A stretch of DNA of 64,000 nt from positions 310,001 to 374,000 of the forward strand of contig CAVOXB010000011.1 of assembly GCA_963700305.1 (NCBI GenBank), written 5' to 3'. Positions 1 to 8,299 of the stretch are shown here, piece after piece. Numbering within the stretch: position 1 is the stretch's first letter; each line of letters opens with the position of its first letter. The position numbers and the translations under genes were made by a program. The stretch comes from Desulfomonile sp963700305. GTDB taxonomy: Bacteria > Desulfobacterota > Desulfomonilia > Desulfomonilales > Desulfomonilaceae. The notes beneath the pieces are model-generated. The model was not told the DNA's origin and did not search any database. It saw only the letters and a program-made list of their open reading frames with translations.

Positions 1-15
1 ATGGGGTAGGGTCAG

Positions 16-1347
16 ATGCTCAATATCCTTTTGGTAGATGACGAATCAAATATCCGCCGGACTCTTTCCCTATGCTTGGAATCTGACGGCCATCGGACAG
101 TGGGTGTCAGCAATTTCCAGGACGCGATAACCGAAGCATCGCGAACGTCTTTTGATATGGCATTCGTGGACCTGAGACTGGGCACAGCTGACGGCATGGA
201 CTTGATCCCGAGATTGTTGGTATCAACGCCTTGGCTGAAAATAGTGGTGATTACAGCCTATTCTTCAATTGAGACAGCGGTGGAAGCCATGCGCCGCGGG
301 GCCTCAGATTATATTCCCAAGCCGTTTACGCCTGCTCAGGTGAGGATGGCCGTAAACAAGATCGCGGAGATTCGTTCTCTTGAGCAACGGGTAGCCCACT
401 TGCAGGAAGAACTCGGTCGATTGGAGCCGGAGACGGAGTTTTCAAGCACCAATATGGAGATGAAAGGGGTTATACATCTTGCCAGAGAGGTAGCTTCCAC
501 TGATGCCACGGTCCTACTGCGCGGGGAAAGTGGAACAGGAAAAACAGTCCTGGCGCGACAGATACATTCCTGGAGCAGCAGGGCATCCAAACCTATAGGT
601 ATTGTTTCTTGTCCATCCTTATCTCCCGAGCTTTTGGAAAGCGAACTATTCGGTCATGTGAAAGGTGCGTTCACAGGCGCGATTCGCGACAATCCCGGAC
701 GCATCGCAGCATGCGAAGGTGGAACCCTGCTGCTGGATGAGATCAGCGAACTCCCCTCTTCGGTTCAGCCCAAGCTGCTGAGGTTTCTCCAGGATCGGGA
801 ATACGAACGCATGGGTGACAATAAGTTGCGAAAAGCAAATGTTCGCATAATCTCCGCCACTAATGCGGATTTGGAACAGGCCGTTGAGAAAGGATCGTTT
901 CGAGAGGACCTTCTCTATCGTCTGAACGTGATACAAATAGAGATACCCCCATTACGAGAACGTCCTGAGGACATAATTCCACTTGCCCGACGCATCCTCG
1001 CCTTTTTCAGCAGCAAATACCATAGGGCCTTCGTTGGATTCACAGAAGAGGCTTTAAAAGCGCTGAAGCAATATTCCTGGCCCGGAAATGTGCGGGAACT
1101 GAGAAATGCGATTGAACGTGCTGCTATTCTTTGTAAGTCGGACGAAATCGGCCTTGAGCAGATTCCGGGGAAAACGACACCTGTAACAACAATTCCGAGA
1201 ATCGGTGAAGCAGTAACACTGGCAAAAGTTGAAGAAGAACACATACGGAGAGTAATGGCCAGGAGCAGATCTCTACAGGAGGCTGCAGACACGCTGGGGA
1301 TTGATCAGGCCACCCTTTGGCGACGCAGGAAGCAGTACGGAATCTAA
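16..1347 (+). CDS. AlgB/NtrC-family sigma-54-dependent response regulator
   Basis: The 443-residue protein activates sigma-54 promoters when phosphorylated. A receiver domain (about 1-115) has acidic pocket D8/D9, phospho-acceptor D52 and K102. An AAA+ domain follows with Walker A GESGTGKT at 170-177, the sigma-54 contact loop GAFTGA at 217-222 and Walker B LLLDE near 238. A Fis-type helix-turn-helix ends in LWRRRKQYGI, an ending I associate with AlgB-type regulators. All catalytic motifs are intact. The next convincing genes are a KinB-like kinase and the kdp operon, and a consensus sigma-54 promoter lies 160 bases after its stop. I infer that it is the activator of that operon. Its own promoter lies outside the window. 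Confidence 0.93.
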   Translation: MLNILLVDDESNIRRTLSLCLESDGHRTVGVSNFQDAITEASRTSFDMAFVDLRLGTADGMDLIPRLLVSTPWLKIVVITAYSSIETAVEAMRRGASDYIPKPFTPAQVRMAVNKIAEIRSLEQRVAHLQEELGRLEPETEFSSTNMEMKGVIHLAREVASTDATVLLRGESGTGKTVLARQIHSWSSRASKPIGIVSCPSLSPELLESELFGHVKGAFTGAIRDNPGRIAACEGGTLLLDEISELPSSVQPKLLRFLQDREYERMGDNKLRKANVRIISATNADLEQAVEKGSFREDLLYRLNVIQIEIPPLRERPEDIIPLARRILAFFSSKYHRAFVGFTEEALKALKQYSWPGNVRELRNAIERAAILCKSDEIGLEQIPGKTTPVTTIPRIGEAVTLAKVEEEHIRRVMARSRSLQEAADTLGIDQATLWRRRKQYGI

Positions 1348-1399
1348 AAATCGCGCTACACTAGCCCTCGTTCTTCACTAAGTCCGTTCATCCTCTAGC

Positions 1400-1445
1400 T
1401 TGCAAAATGCACGACTACCTCGGGATATCACCTTGCAAAATGCAA
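1400..1445 (+). promoter_or_regulatory. Two candidate enhancer sites for the sigma-54 activator
   Basis: TTGCAAAATGCA(C) at 1400-1412 and TTGCAAAATGCAA at 1433-1445 are near-identical inverted repeats (arms TTGCA/TGCAA, 3-base spacer). Their starts are 33 bases apart, about three helical turns, so both would face the same side of the DNA. They sit roughly 80 and 115 bases upstream of the -12 element at 1522, the usual place for NtrC-family enhancers. Binding by the regulator at 16-1347 is inferred. Confidence 0.7.
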
Positions 1446-1508
1446 ACGTCAAAGATTTCGGCGAAGGGCATGCATTCGAAATTGTGCCCATTTTTGCTGG
1501 TCTACATG

Positions 1509-1524
1509 TGGCACAATGTTTGCT
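1509..1524 (+). promoter_or_regulatory. Sigma-54 (-24/-12) promoter of the lipoprotein-kinase-kdp operon
   Basis: TGGCAC, five bases, then TTGCT is an exact match to the RpoN consensus, with GG at -24 and GC at -12. It lies in the gap between the response regulator and the following operon, downstream of two palindromic enhancer-like sites. Transcription would run into the lipoprotein-like gene, the kinase and kdpFABC. Confidence 0.85.
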
Positions 1525-1590
1525 CTATGAAAGGCAGAGGCAAGTGGCGAAATGAAATTTGTCACTATTTCAATATTAGTTAAGGCGGGA

Positions 1591-1873
1591 ATGAGATATC
1601 GCGAAATAGGAGCAAGCAACGCTTCGTTCGTCAATTACGATTTGCTCTATTAGTTTGACTCTTCTCTCGTTGGTGGGTTGTGGTGATCAGAATGTTAAAC
1701 AACCGGACAGCGCATTGGCATCCGCAACACGGGAAGATGCTCGCAAAGGAACATTTTGGACAAGTTTCTATAATATGATAGGCAAGCCGATTTGGCCAGG
1801 AGCTGTTATGAATGATCTCGGTGAACGCGAGAAGAGGTCTTTGATTTCGAGGGGAAGAAATGCTCGGGATTAG
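1591..1873 (+). CDS. Possible small lipoprotein, N-terminal frame interrupted
   Basis: From about 1610 one frame reads a hydrophobic stretch ending in SLVGCG, a lipobox-like sequence followed directly by a polar region, as in a lipoprotein signal peptide. That frame has no ATG. An ATG at 1591 with an AAGG ribosome site at 1582 opens the neighbouring frame, so a single-base indel between about 1607 and 1650 would join them into roughly 93 residues. The 3' end overlaps the kinase start by 14 bases, which suggests translational coupling. I do not recognise the family. A periplasmic accessory to the adjacent sensor kinase is possible. If no indel exists, the product would have to start at TTG 1655. 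Confidence 0.4.
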
Positions 1874-3704
1874 ACAAAAACTTTCTCTGGGATTCGGGGG
1901 ATTGCTCGCAATCATAATGGTCCTCGGATTCCAAGGTGTGAACCTGATCGCGGAACTGGGAGGCTCCATAGACGTGATTCTGCGAGAAAACTATCGCAGC
2001 GTCATAGCCTGTCAGGAAATGAAAGAAGCTCTGGAGCGCATTGACAGCGGAATACTGTTTACGTTGCTCGGATATGAGCAAGAGGGCTCCGATCTGATCA
2101 AGAATAACGAGACGATCTTCGACAAGGCCCTGGAAATAGAACTTCACAATATAACCCTGCCGGGAGAGGGAGACAAGGCGACCCATCTTCAAAATCTTTT
2201 CGGGCAGTACAAGATCGCTCTTGAAGCTGCCAAAGATCCGTCTGTGTCACGTGAAATGCGGCGCCAGACCTATTTCGTTCAACTTTTGCCGTTGTTTCAA
2301 GAGATCAAGGGCACTGCCGACGAAATATTGCAGATGAATCAAAAGAACATGAGCGATGCCAATGACCAAGCGAGGCAAACTGCGGCGCGTGCTAGGGAAC
2401 AGATGATTATGCTGCTGATAATCGGTGCGGTGGTTGCCATAGGCTTCATGTTTTTCACGCGCAAATGGATTCTTCGGCCTTTTGACAGGCTGATAGCGTC
2501 TGCCAGAGACATAGAAGCCGGTAATCTGGATCTGGTTGTGCAAACGAATTCCAGAGACGAGATCGGAACGCTTTCGGAAGCATTTAATGCAATGGCTGCA
2601 AGCCTCAGGGAATTTCGACGAACAGACCGGGCGAAATTCCTTCGGGTTCAGAGGTCCACAGAACAAGCTTTCAAGTTTCTCCCGGACGCGATTGCCACAG
2701 TGGACATTTCCGGGAGCATAGAGGTCGCCAGCTCCGCAGCATTGGAGGCGTTCGGCCTCCGTCCAGGGGAAAATATATCGGACTCACCTTTTCAGCGGAT
2801 CATTGATCTGTTTAACGAAGCCGTTCGAACCGGCAGAGTAGCTGAGCCTGTAAACGGTAAATCTCTTATTCAGCGATTCATAAAAGGTGAGGAGCGCTAC
2901 TTCCGCCCCAGAGCGGTACCTATATTGGACGCAGAAGACAGACAACCAACCGGCGTCATCATAATTCTTTCGGACGCTACCCAGGAACGAGTTCAAAATG
3001 AGCTGAAGAAAGGGGTCATATCGACTGTGGCTCATCAGCTCCGGACGCCTCTCACTTCTGTCCGAATGGCACTGCATCTCCTGCTCGAGGAGAAAGTGGG
3101 GACTCTATCTGAGAAACAGGCGGAACTGGCAATGGCTGCAAAAGAAGAGGGCGATAGGCTGTATTCCATCTTGGAGCAATTGCTCGACATAAGCCGTATC
3201 GAATCAGGAAAGGCAAGAATAGATCGTCAGGTGATGTCGTCTCACCAGTTGGTGTTCGAGGCCGTTGAACAGTTCCGCAGAGCTGCTCAGGATAGAGGCA
3301 TCGCCCTTGAGGTGAATTTGCCGGAAGACCTTCCCGCCGTATCGGCCGATCGGCTGCTCATAGGACAGGTTTTCGCCAACTTGCTCTCCAATGCATTGAA
3401 GTACACCTTTCCAGGCGGCCGGGTCACCATTGGGGCCCAAGCAACTGGTGATGAAGTAATTTTCTCGGTCTCCGACACAGGAAGAGGGATTCCTCCTCAA
3501 TATCTTCAGAAGATATTGGAACAATTTTTCCGCGTACCCGGCCAACACGAAGATTCCGGTGTGGGGTTGGGCCTTTCCATAGTGCAGGAGATAGTGATTG
3601 CCCACGGAGGAACCGTAAACGTGGAGAGCACCGAAGGCGAGGGGAGCACGTTCACTTTTTCCCTCCAGCGAGCAGATGCCATCTTAGAGGAGGAAGCGAT
3701 ATGA
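1860..3704 (+). CDS. KinB-like membrane sensor histidine kinase
   Basis: The 614-residue sensor kinase has transmembrane segments near 10-30 and 182-200 around a helical periplasmic domain of about 150 residues. HAMP (about 200-255) and PAS (about 265-375) domains follow. The dimerisation domain has AHQLRTPL with phospho-accepting H392. The ATPase domain shows NLLSNALKYT, DTGRGIP and GVGLGLSI. ATG 1860 follows a GAGGGGAAG ribosome site. The gene overlaps both the lipoprotein-like ORF and the next small peptide gene (ATGA). Its likely partner is the AlgB-like regulator upstream. Because it precedes kdpFABC in the same transcription unit, it probably replaces the kinase function missing from the KdpD-like protein downstream. 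The stimulus is unknown. Confidence 0.9.
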   Translation: MLGIRQKLSLGFGGLLAIIMVLGFQGVNLIAELGGSIDVILRENYRSVIACQEMKEALERIDSGILFTLLGYEQEGSDLIKNNETIFDKALEIELHNITLPGEGDKATHLQNLFGQYKIALEAAKDPSVSREMRRQTYFVQLLPLFQEIKGTADEILQMNQKNMSDANDQARQTAARAREQMIMLLIIGAVVAIGFMFFTRKWILRPFDRLIASARDIEAGNLDLVVQTNSRDEIGTLSEAFNAMAASLREFRRTDRAKFLRVQRSTEQAFKFLPDAIATVDISGSIEVASSAALEAFGLRPGENISDSPFQRIIDLFNEAVRTGRVAEPVNGKSLIQRFIKGEERYFRPRAVPILDAEDRQPTGVIIILSDATQERVQNELKKGVISTVAHQLRTPLTSVRMALHLLLEEKVGTLSEKQAELAMAAKEEGDRLYSILEQLLDISRIESGKARIDRQVMSSHQLVFEAVEQFRRAAQDRGIALEVNLPEDLPAVSADRLLIGQVFANLLSNALKYTFPGGRVTIGAQATGDEVIFSVSDTGRGIPPQYLQKILEQFFRVPGQHEDSGVGLGLSIVQEIVIAHGGTVNVESTEGEGSTFTFSLQRADAILEEEAI

Positions 3705-3787
3705 TAATAGATCTGGCTTACATTGCTGGTTTGCTCTTTTTCTTCTGCGTGTGCGCAGCATATGTTAAGGCATCCGAAAGGATCTGA
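3701..3787 (+). CDS. 28-residue membrane peptide preceding kdpF
   Basis: ATG 3701 overlaps the kinase stop (ATGA) and follows the ribosome site GAGGAAG. The peptide begins MIIDLAYIAGLLFFF and ends YVKASERI: one transmembrane helix with an acidic N-side and a basic C-terminus. Only 3 bases separate it from kdpF. It does not resemble KdpF itself, which follows in full. I recall similar short ORFs just before kdpF in other phyla, but that is memory, not a search. A role as a Kdp complex subunit or stabiliser is inferred from position and membrane character. Confidence 0.65.
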   Translation: MIIDLAYIAGLLFFFCVCAAYVKASERI

Positions 3788-3790
3788 ACG

Positions 3791-3874
3791 ATGGCTGAAA
3801 TCATTGTGGGCCTTATGGGAGTCGGCTTGATAGCCTACTTGTTTGCGGCAGTTCTCAGACCGGAATGGTTTTAG
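3791..3874 (+). CDS. kdpF: K+-transporting ATPase subunit KdpF
   Basis: The 27-residue single-helix peptide starts MAEIIVGLMGVGLIAYLF and ends with the characteristic LRPEWF. It has the length and C-terminal LRPE signature of KdpF, the small subunit that stabilises the KdpABC complex. kdpA starts 16 bases downstream. It is too short for routine ORF calling. Confidence 0.88.
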   Translation: MAEIIVGLMGVGLIAYLFAAVLRPEWF

Positions 3875-3889
3875 GTGAGGGGTAGTTTC

Positions 3890-5662
3890 ATGAACCCATA
3901 CGAACAACTTCAATTAGAAGTCTTCATAATAATCCTGTTGCTGCTCACAAAGCCAATGGGGCTATATCTTTATCGGGTGCTTGAGGCAGATGGCAAGACC
4001 TTTATCGATCCTGTCATGCGTCCGGTAGAACGATTTCTGCTGAACCTTTTACGCGTTGACCCGAAAAATGAGCAGGATTGGAAACACTATACTTTTTCCA
4101 TGCTCGCTTTCACCATTGTGGGAGTTTTGTTTACGTACGCCATTCTCAGGCTACAACATTTACTGCCTCTGAACCCGCAACAATTTGGCCCTGTCTCTGA
4201 ACACCTGGGATTTAATACTGCGGTGAGCTTCGCTACAAACACCAATTGGCAGAGCTATAGCGGCGAAAGCACATTATCCTATCTTTCGCAAATGGTGGGC
4301 CTGACGTTTCAGAATTTTGTCTCAGCTGCTGTCGGTATTGCGGTGGCTGCGGCACTCGTCCGAGGTATAGCGAGGCATTCCGCTAAAACCATTGGAAATT
4401 TTTGGGTCGATTTAGTCCGAGTCAATTTGTATCTGCTTCTTCCTCTGTGTCTGGTATTTGCCCTTTTCCTGGTATCTCAGGGAATGATTCAGAATTTTAA
4501 GCCTTACGATAAGGCTCAGCTAGTTGAAGCGGCAAATATTAAGGTTTCTAGAAGCGATTCAATGAGCCAAGAAGTAAGAGATCTGCAAGGCGGACAGACG
4601 ATCCCGCAAGGACCGATGGCCTCTCAAGTCGCGATAAAAATGCTGGGGACCAATGGAGGGGGCTTTACCAACGCTAACGCCTCTCATCCTTACGAAAACC
4701 CGACGCCTTTATCCAATTTTTTGCAGATGCTTTCGATCTTTCTGATCCCTAGTGGGCTTACTTATTACCTTGGACGGATGGTCAAAAACCAGCGACACGG
4801 ATGGACATTATGGGCCGCAATGGCGCTGCTGTTCCTCATCGGTGTATTGATAAGCGTTTGGGCGGAATCTTCTGGCAACCAGCGTTTGCAAGCTCTCGGG
4901 GTTGACCCTTCCAGTGGAAACATGGAAGGCAAAGAAGTGCGCTTCGGGGTCTTTAATTCAGCTTTGTTCGCAGCCGTTACAACTTCGGCTTCCTGCGGCG
5001 CGGTCAATTCTGTGCACGATTCGTTCACCCCCTTGGGCGGACTGGTGCCGCTGCTGAATATTCAGTTGGGTGAGGTAATCTTCGGCGGCGTGGGCGCTGG
5101 ACTCTATGGGATGCTCGTATTTGTAGTGCTGACAGTATTTCTCGCCGGGCTGATGATTGGACGCACGCCTGAATACCTCGGCAAGAAGATCGAGGCTTAC
5201 GATGTAAAGGTGAGCGTGCTTTTCGTTATGGTTCCTGTGTTGAGCATTCTGGGGTTTACCGCTTGGGCCGTGGTCAGCAAGTGGGGCCTTGCAGGGCTGA
5301 ACAACGCCGGACCTCATGGATTTACCGAAATCCTTTATGCATATTCGTCTGCCACAGGCAACAATGGCAGCGCCTTCGCTGGGCTCAACGCCAATACCTA
5401 TTGGTACGATACGACTTTGGGGATTGCGATGTTGTTCGGCCGCTTCTTCATGATCATCCCAGTGATGGCCCTGGCCGGCAATCTTGCGAAGAAGAAAATA
5501 GTTCCAGCAGGCCCTGGCAGTTTTCCAGTTTCAGGCCCGACATTTGTGGTTCTTCTGTCAGGGACGGTTTTAATCGTGGGCGCTCTGACGTTTTTTCCGG
5601 CGCTGTCATTGGGCCCCATTGTGGAGCACTTTCTCATGACTGGCTCCAGTGAAGTGTTTTAA
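3890..5662 (+). CDS. kdpA: K+-transporting ATPase subunit A (K+ channel-like)
   Basis: KdpA is the K+-selective, channel-like subunit of the Kdp P-type ATPase in the inner membrane. The protein is about 590 residues, the normal family length, with some ten hydrophobic helices. Conserved loop sequences such as TNTNWQSYSGE, GTNGGGFTNAN, TTSASCGAVNS and SATGNNGSAFAG correspond to the four selectivity-filter repeats. ATG 3890 is chosen over an in-frame GTG at 3875 because a GTGAGG ribosome site sits just before it. It is flanked by kdpF and kdpB in the standard order. Confidence 0.95.
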   Translation: MNPYEQLQLEVFIIILLLLTKPMGLYLYRVLEADGKTFIDPVMRPVERFLLNLLRVDPKNEQDWKHYTFSMLAFTIVGVLFTYAILRLQHLLPLNPQQFGPVSEHLGFNTAVSFATNTNWQSYSGESTLSYLSQMVGLTFQNFVSAAVGIAVAAALVRGIARHSAKTIGNFWVDLVRVNLYLLLPLCLVFALFLVSQGMIQNFKPYDKAQLVEAANIKVSRSDSMSQEVRDLQGGQTIPQGPMASQVAIKMLGTNGGGFTNANASHPYENPTPLSNFLQMLSIFLIPSGLTYYLGRMVKNQRHGWTLWAAMALLFLIGVLISVWAESSGNQRLQALGVDPSSGNMEGKEVRFGVFNSALFAAVTTSASCGAVNSVHDSFTPLGGLVPLLNIQLGEVIFGGVGAGLYGMLVFVVLTVFLAGLMIGRTPEYLGKKIEAYDVKVSVLFVMVPVLSILGFTAWAVVSKWGLAGLNNAGPHGFTEILYAYSSATGNNGSAFAGLNANTYWYDTTLGIAMLFGRFFMIIPVMALAGNLAKKKIVPAGPGSFPVSGPTFVVLLSGTVLIVGALTFFPALSLGPIVEHFLMTGSSEVF

Positions 5663-5674
5663 CGAGGATACATT

Positions 5675-7699
5675 ATGGCTCTCAAAACTGCAGCCCTTTT
5701 TGGACGCGAGATCTTCAAACAGGCCGTGATCGAGTCTTTCAAGAAACTCGATCCGCGGCACATGATGCGGAACCCCGTCATGTTCGTTACTGAAGTGGGA
5801 GCCGTCATTACTACTGTCACCGCCGTGTCGTTGCCGTCCGGCGAATCGCTCAGTCTGGCGGTTCAAGTTGCAGTCTGGCTTTGGTTCACCGTGTTGTTTG
5901 CAAACTTCGCCGAAGCGCTTGCCGAAGGACGAGGAAAAGCACAGGCCAATTCCCTGCGCAAATCCCGCTCCACGATCTTGGCTAATTTGCTCAAGGAAGA
6001 TGGGCTATTTGAGCAGAAAATCGCAGCAGAGAAATTACGAAAAGACGATGTCGTGGTCGTGACCGCGGGGGAGCTCATCCCAGCAGACGGTGAGGTCATA
6101 GAAGGCGTTGCTTCAGTAGATGAATCTGCAATTACCGGTGAGTCTGCTCCAGTCATCAGAGAAGCCGGAGGAGACCGAAGCGCTGTCACAGGGGGAACGA
6201 GAGTCTTGTCCGATCGAATTGTTGTGCGGGTGACCGCAAACCCCGGCGAGAGCTTTCTTGACCACATGATCAGCCTTGTGGAAGGCGCTCAACGACAGAA
6301 AACACCCAACGAGATCGCTCTGACAATATTATTGTCCGCTCTGACCATAATCTTTCTCGTGGCAATCATCACCCTGAAGTTTTTCGGATCATATTCGGCC
6401 GCGTCTTTCTCCATCACTGTGCTGGTCGCTCTTTTGGTGTGCTTGATTCCAACTACCATTGGCGGGCTTTTGAACGCCATCGGAATCGCAGGAATCGATC
6501 GCCTTGTCCGAAGAAACGTTCTGGCCATGAGCGGAAGAGCCGTTGAAGCTGCCGGGGATGTGGACGTGCTGCTGCTGGACAAAACAGGCACCATAACTCT
6601 CGGGAACCGGGAAGCAACGGAATTCATTCCTGCGCCAGGCGTTACCGTTCGAGAACTCGCTGACTCTGCACAGTGGGCCTCCTTGGCCGACGAAACGCCT
6701 GAAGGCCGAAGCATAGTCGTTCTCGCCAAAGAATACGGACTTCGTGGGAGATCCCTGTCCGAGACCGCGAACGCGAAGTTCATTCCATTCTCCGCCCAGA
6801 CCCGCATGAGCGGAGTGGACATCAACGGCAGACGCATTCGGAAAGGGGCACCGGATGTGATGAAAGATTTCGCCGGTGGGGTTTTCTCTAACGAGGTTCA
6901 GGACTCCATTGACCAGATATCGCTCCACGGAGGAACACCGATTGCCGTGGCGGATGACAGCAGGGTCATGGGGGTGGTGTATCTCAAGGATATTGTCAAA
7001 GGTGGATTGAAGGACCGTTTCGAGCGACTTAAGGAAATGGGAATCAAGGTAGTCATGATCACAGGCGATAATCGGCTTACAGCGGCCGCCATAGCAAAAG
7101 AGGCAGGAATTGATTTCTTCCTAGCGGAGGCGCGACCTGAAGATAAGTTAGCACTCATCAGAAAGGAACAGGCAAGCGGTTTGCTCGTAGCAATGACTGG
7201 AGATGGCACCAACGATGCTCCAGCATTGGCGCAAGCGGACGTTGGCGTGGCGATGAACACCGGAACGCAAGCGGCCAAAGAAGCTGGCAACATGGTGGAT
7301 TTGGATTCCAATCCTACTAAACTAATAGAAATAGTGGAAATCGGAAAGCAACTTCTCATGACGCGGGGATCTCTCACCACATTCAGCATCGCTAACGACG
7401 TGGCCAAGTACTTTGCAATCATTCCAGCGCTTTTGATAGGGGCGTTCCCAGTGATAGCTCCGTTGAACATAATGGGACTGCACTCGCCTGAAAGCGCCAT
7501 ACTGAGTGCGTTAATATTCAACGCTCTGATTATCATCGCTCTGATACCACTAGCGTTAAAGGGGGTCCGCTTCCGACCGTTAAAGGCGGCTGTGCTTTTG
7601 CGGCGCAACCTACTTATCTACGGACTAGGCGGCCTTGTAGCACCATTTGTGGGAATAAAACTCATAGACTTGATAGTGGCAGCCCTGCATCTCGTGTAG
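5675..7699 (+). CDS. kdpB: K+-transporting ATPase subunit B (P-type ATPase)
   Basis: KdpB hydrolyses ATP to power K+ import. The 674-residue protein has the phosphorylation motif DKTGTIT near residue 303, the actuator motif TGES, the hinge motif TGDGTNDAP and MITGDN in the P/N domains. Length and membrane topology are normal, and no catalytic residue is missing. The start follows an ACGAGG ribosome site 12 bases after kdpA. It is part of the kdpFABC run and probably co-transcribed from the sigma-54 promoter at 1509. Confidence 0.96.
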   Translation: MALKTAALFGREIFKQAVIESFKKLDPRHMMRNPVMFVTEVGAVITTVTAVSLPSGESLSLAVQVAVWLWFTVLFANFAEALAEGRGKAQANSLRKSRSTILANLLKEDGLFEQKIAAEKLRKDDVVVVTAGELIPADGEVIEGVASVDESAITGESAPVIREAGGDRSAVTGGTRVLSDRIVVRVTANPGESFLDHMISLVEGAQRQKTPNEIALTILLSALTIIFLVAIITLKFFGSYSAASFSITVLVALLVCLIPTTIGGLLNAIGIAGIDRLVRRNVLAMSGRAVEAAGDVDVLLLDKTGTITLGNREATEFIPAPGVTVRELADSAQWASLADETPEGRSIVVLAKEYGLRGRSLSETANAKFIPFSAQTRMSGVDINGRRIRKGAPDVMKDFAGGVFSNEVQDSIDQISLHGGTPIAVADDSRVMGVVYLKDIVKGGLKDRFERLKEMGIKVVMITGDNRLTAAAIAKEAGIDFFLAEARPEDKLALIRKEQASGLLVAMTGDGTNDAPALAQADVGVAMNTGTQAAKEAGNMVDLDSNPTKLIEIVEIGKQLLMTRGSLTTFSIANDVAKYFAIIPALLIGAFPVIAPLNIMGLHSPESAILSALIFNALIIIALIPLALKGVRFRPLKAAVLLRRNLLIYGLGGLVAPFVGIKLIDLIVAALHLV

Positions 7700-7714
7700 A
7701 GAATGGAGTTTATT

Positions 7715-8299
7715 ATGAAAACTTTCGCCTCCGAGCTTAGGATTTCTCTCATTGCTACCTTTTCCTTGGCCGTTATCTTATGCGGAATATATCCATTGGT
7801 GGTTTGGGCTTTGTCTCAGGCGATATTTCCACATCAGGCCAACGGCTCCTTGATCGTACAAGGCAGCAAAATAGTTGGTTCGGAGCTTCTTGCTCAGAAC
7901 TTCTCAGATCCAAAATACTTTCATCCTCGTCCATCTGCAGCGGGGGAAACGGGATATGACGGCGGTAGTTCCGGCGGCAGCAATCTAGGCCCCACATCCA
8001 GGAAGCTGGTGGATTCGGTGAAGGAGAGGGTAGATGCGTATCGAGCGGAAAACAATCTGCAGCCCACAGTTCCGGTGCCGGCCGATGCTGTGACTGCATC
8101 AGCCAGCGGTCTGGATCCCCATATAAGTCTCGCAAATGCACTTATCCAGGCGAGCCGTGTTTCAGTAAGTCGAAACTTGAGCGAAGATGCAATTAAGGCT
8201 TTGATAAGCGAACACTTGCAGGGTCGCGACCTCGGCATCCTTGGAGAAAAGCGTGTGAACGTGCTGAAGCTTAACCTGGCGTTGGATGGTAAGCAGTGA
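7715..8299 (+). CDS. kdpC: K+-transporting ATPase subunit C
   Basis: KdpC is a single-pass membrane subunit that assists nucleotide binding by KdpB. The protein of about 194 residues has an N-terminal transmembrane helix (about 10-30) and the family signatures YFHPRPSAAG, GSNLGP, PVPADAVTASASGLDPHIS and the C-terminal VNVLKLNLAL. ATG 7715 is preferred to ATG 7703 because the latter sits inside the GGAG ribosome site. The stop overlaps the GTG start of the KdpD-like gene, indicating translational coupling. Confidence 0.95.
   Translation: MKTFASELRISLIATFSLAVILCGIYPLVVWALSQAIFPHQANGSLIVQGSKIVGSELLAQNFSDPKYFHPRPSAAGETGYDGGSSGGSNLGPTSRKLVDSVKERVDAYRAENNLQPTVPVPADAVTASASGLDPHISLANALIQASRVSVSRNLSEDAIKALISEHLQGRDLGILGEKRVNVLKLNLALDGKQ

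Noticed and set aside
6898..7608. 236-residue open frame antisense to kdpB (and similar ones opposite pnp and KdpD)
   Set aside because: These are shadow frames of conserved genes produced by codon bias.
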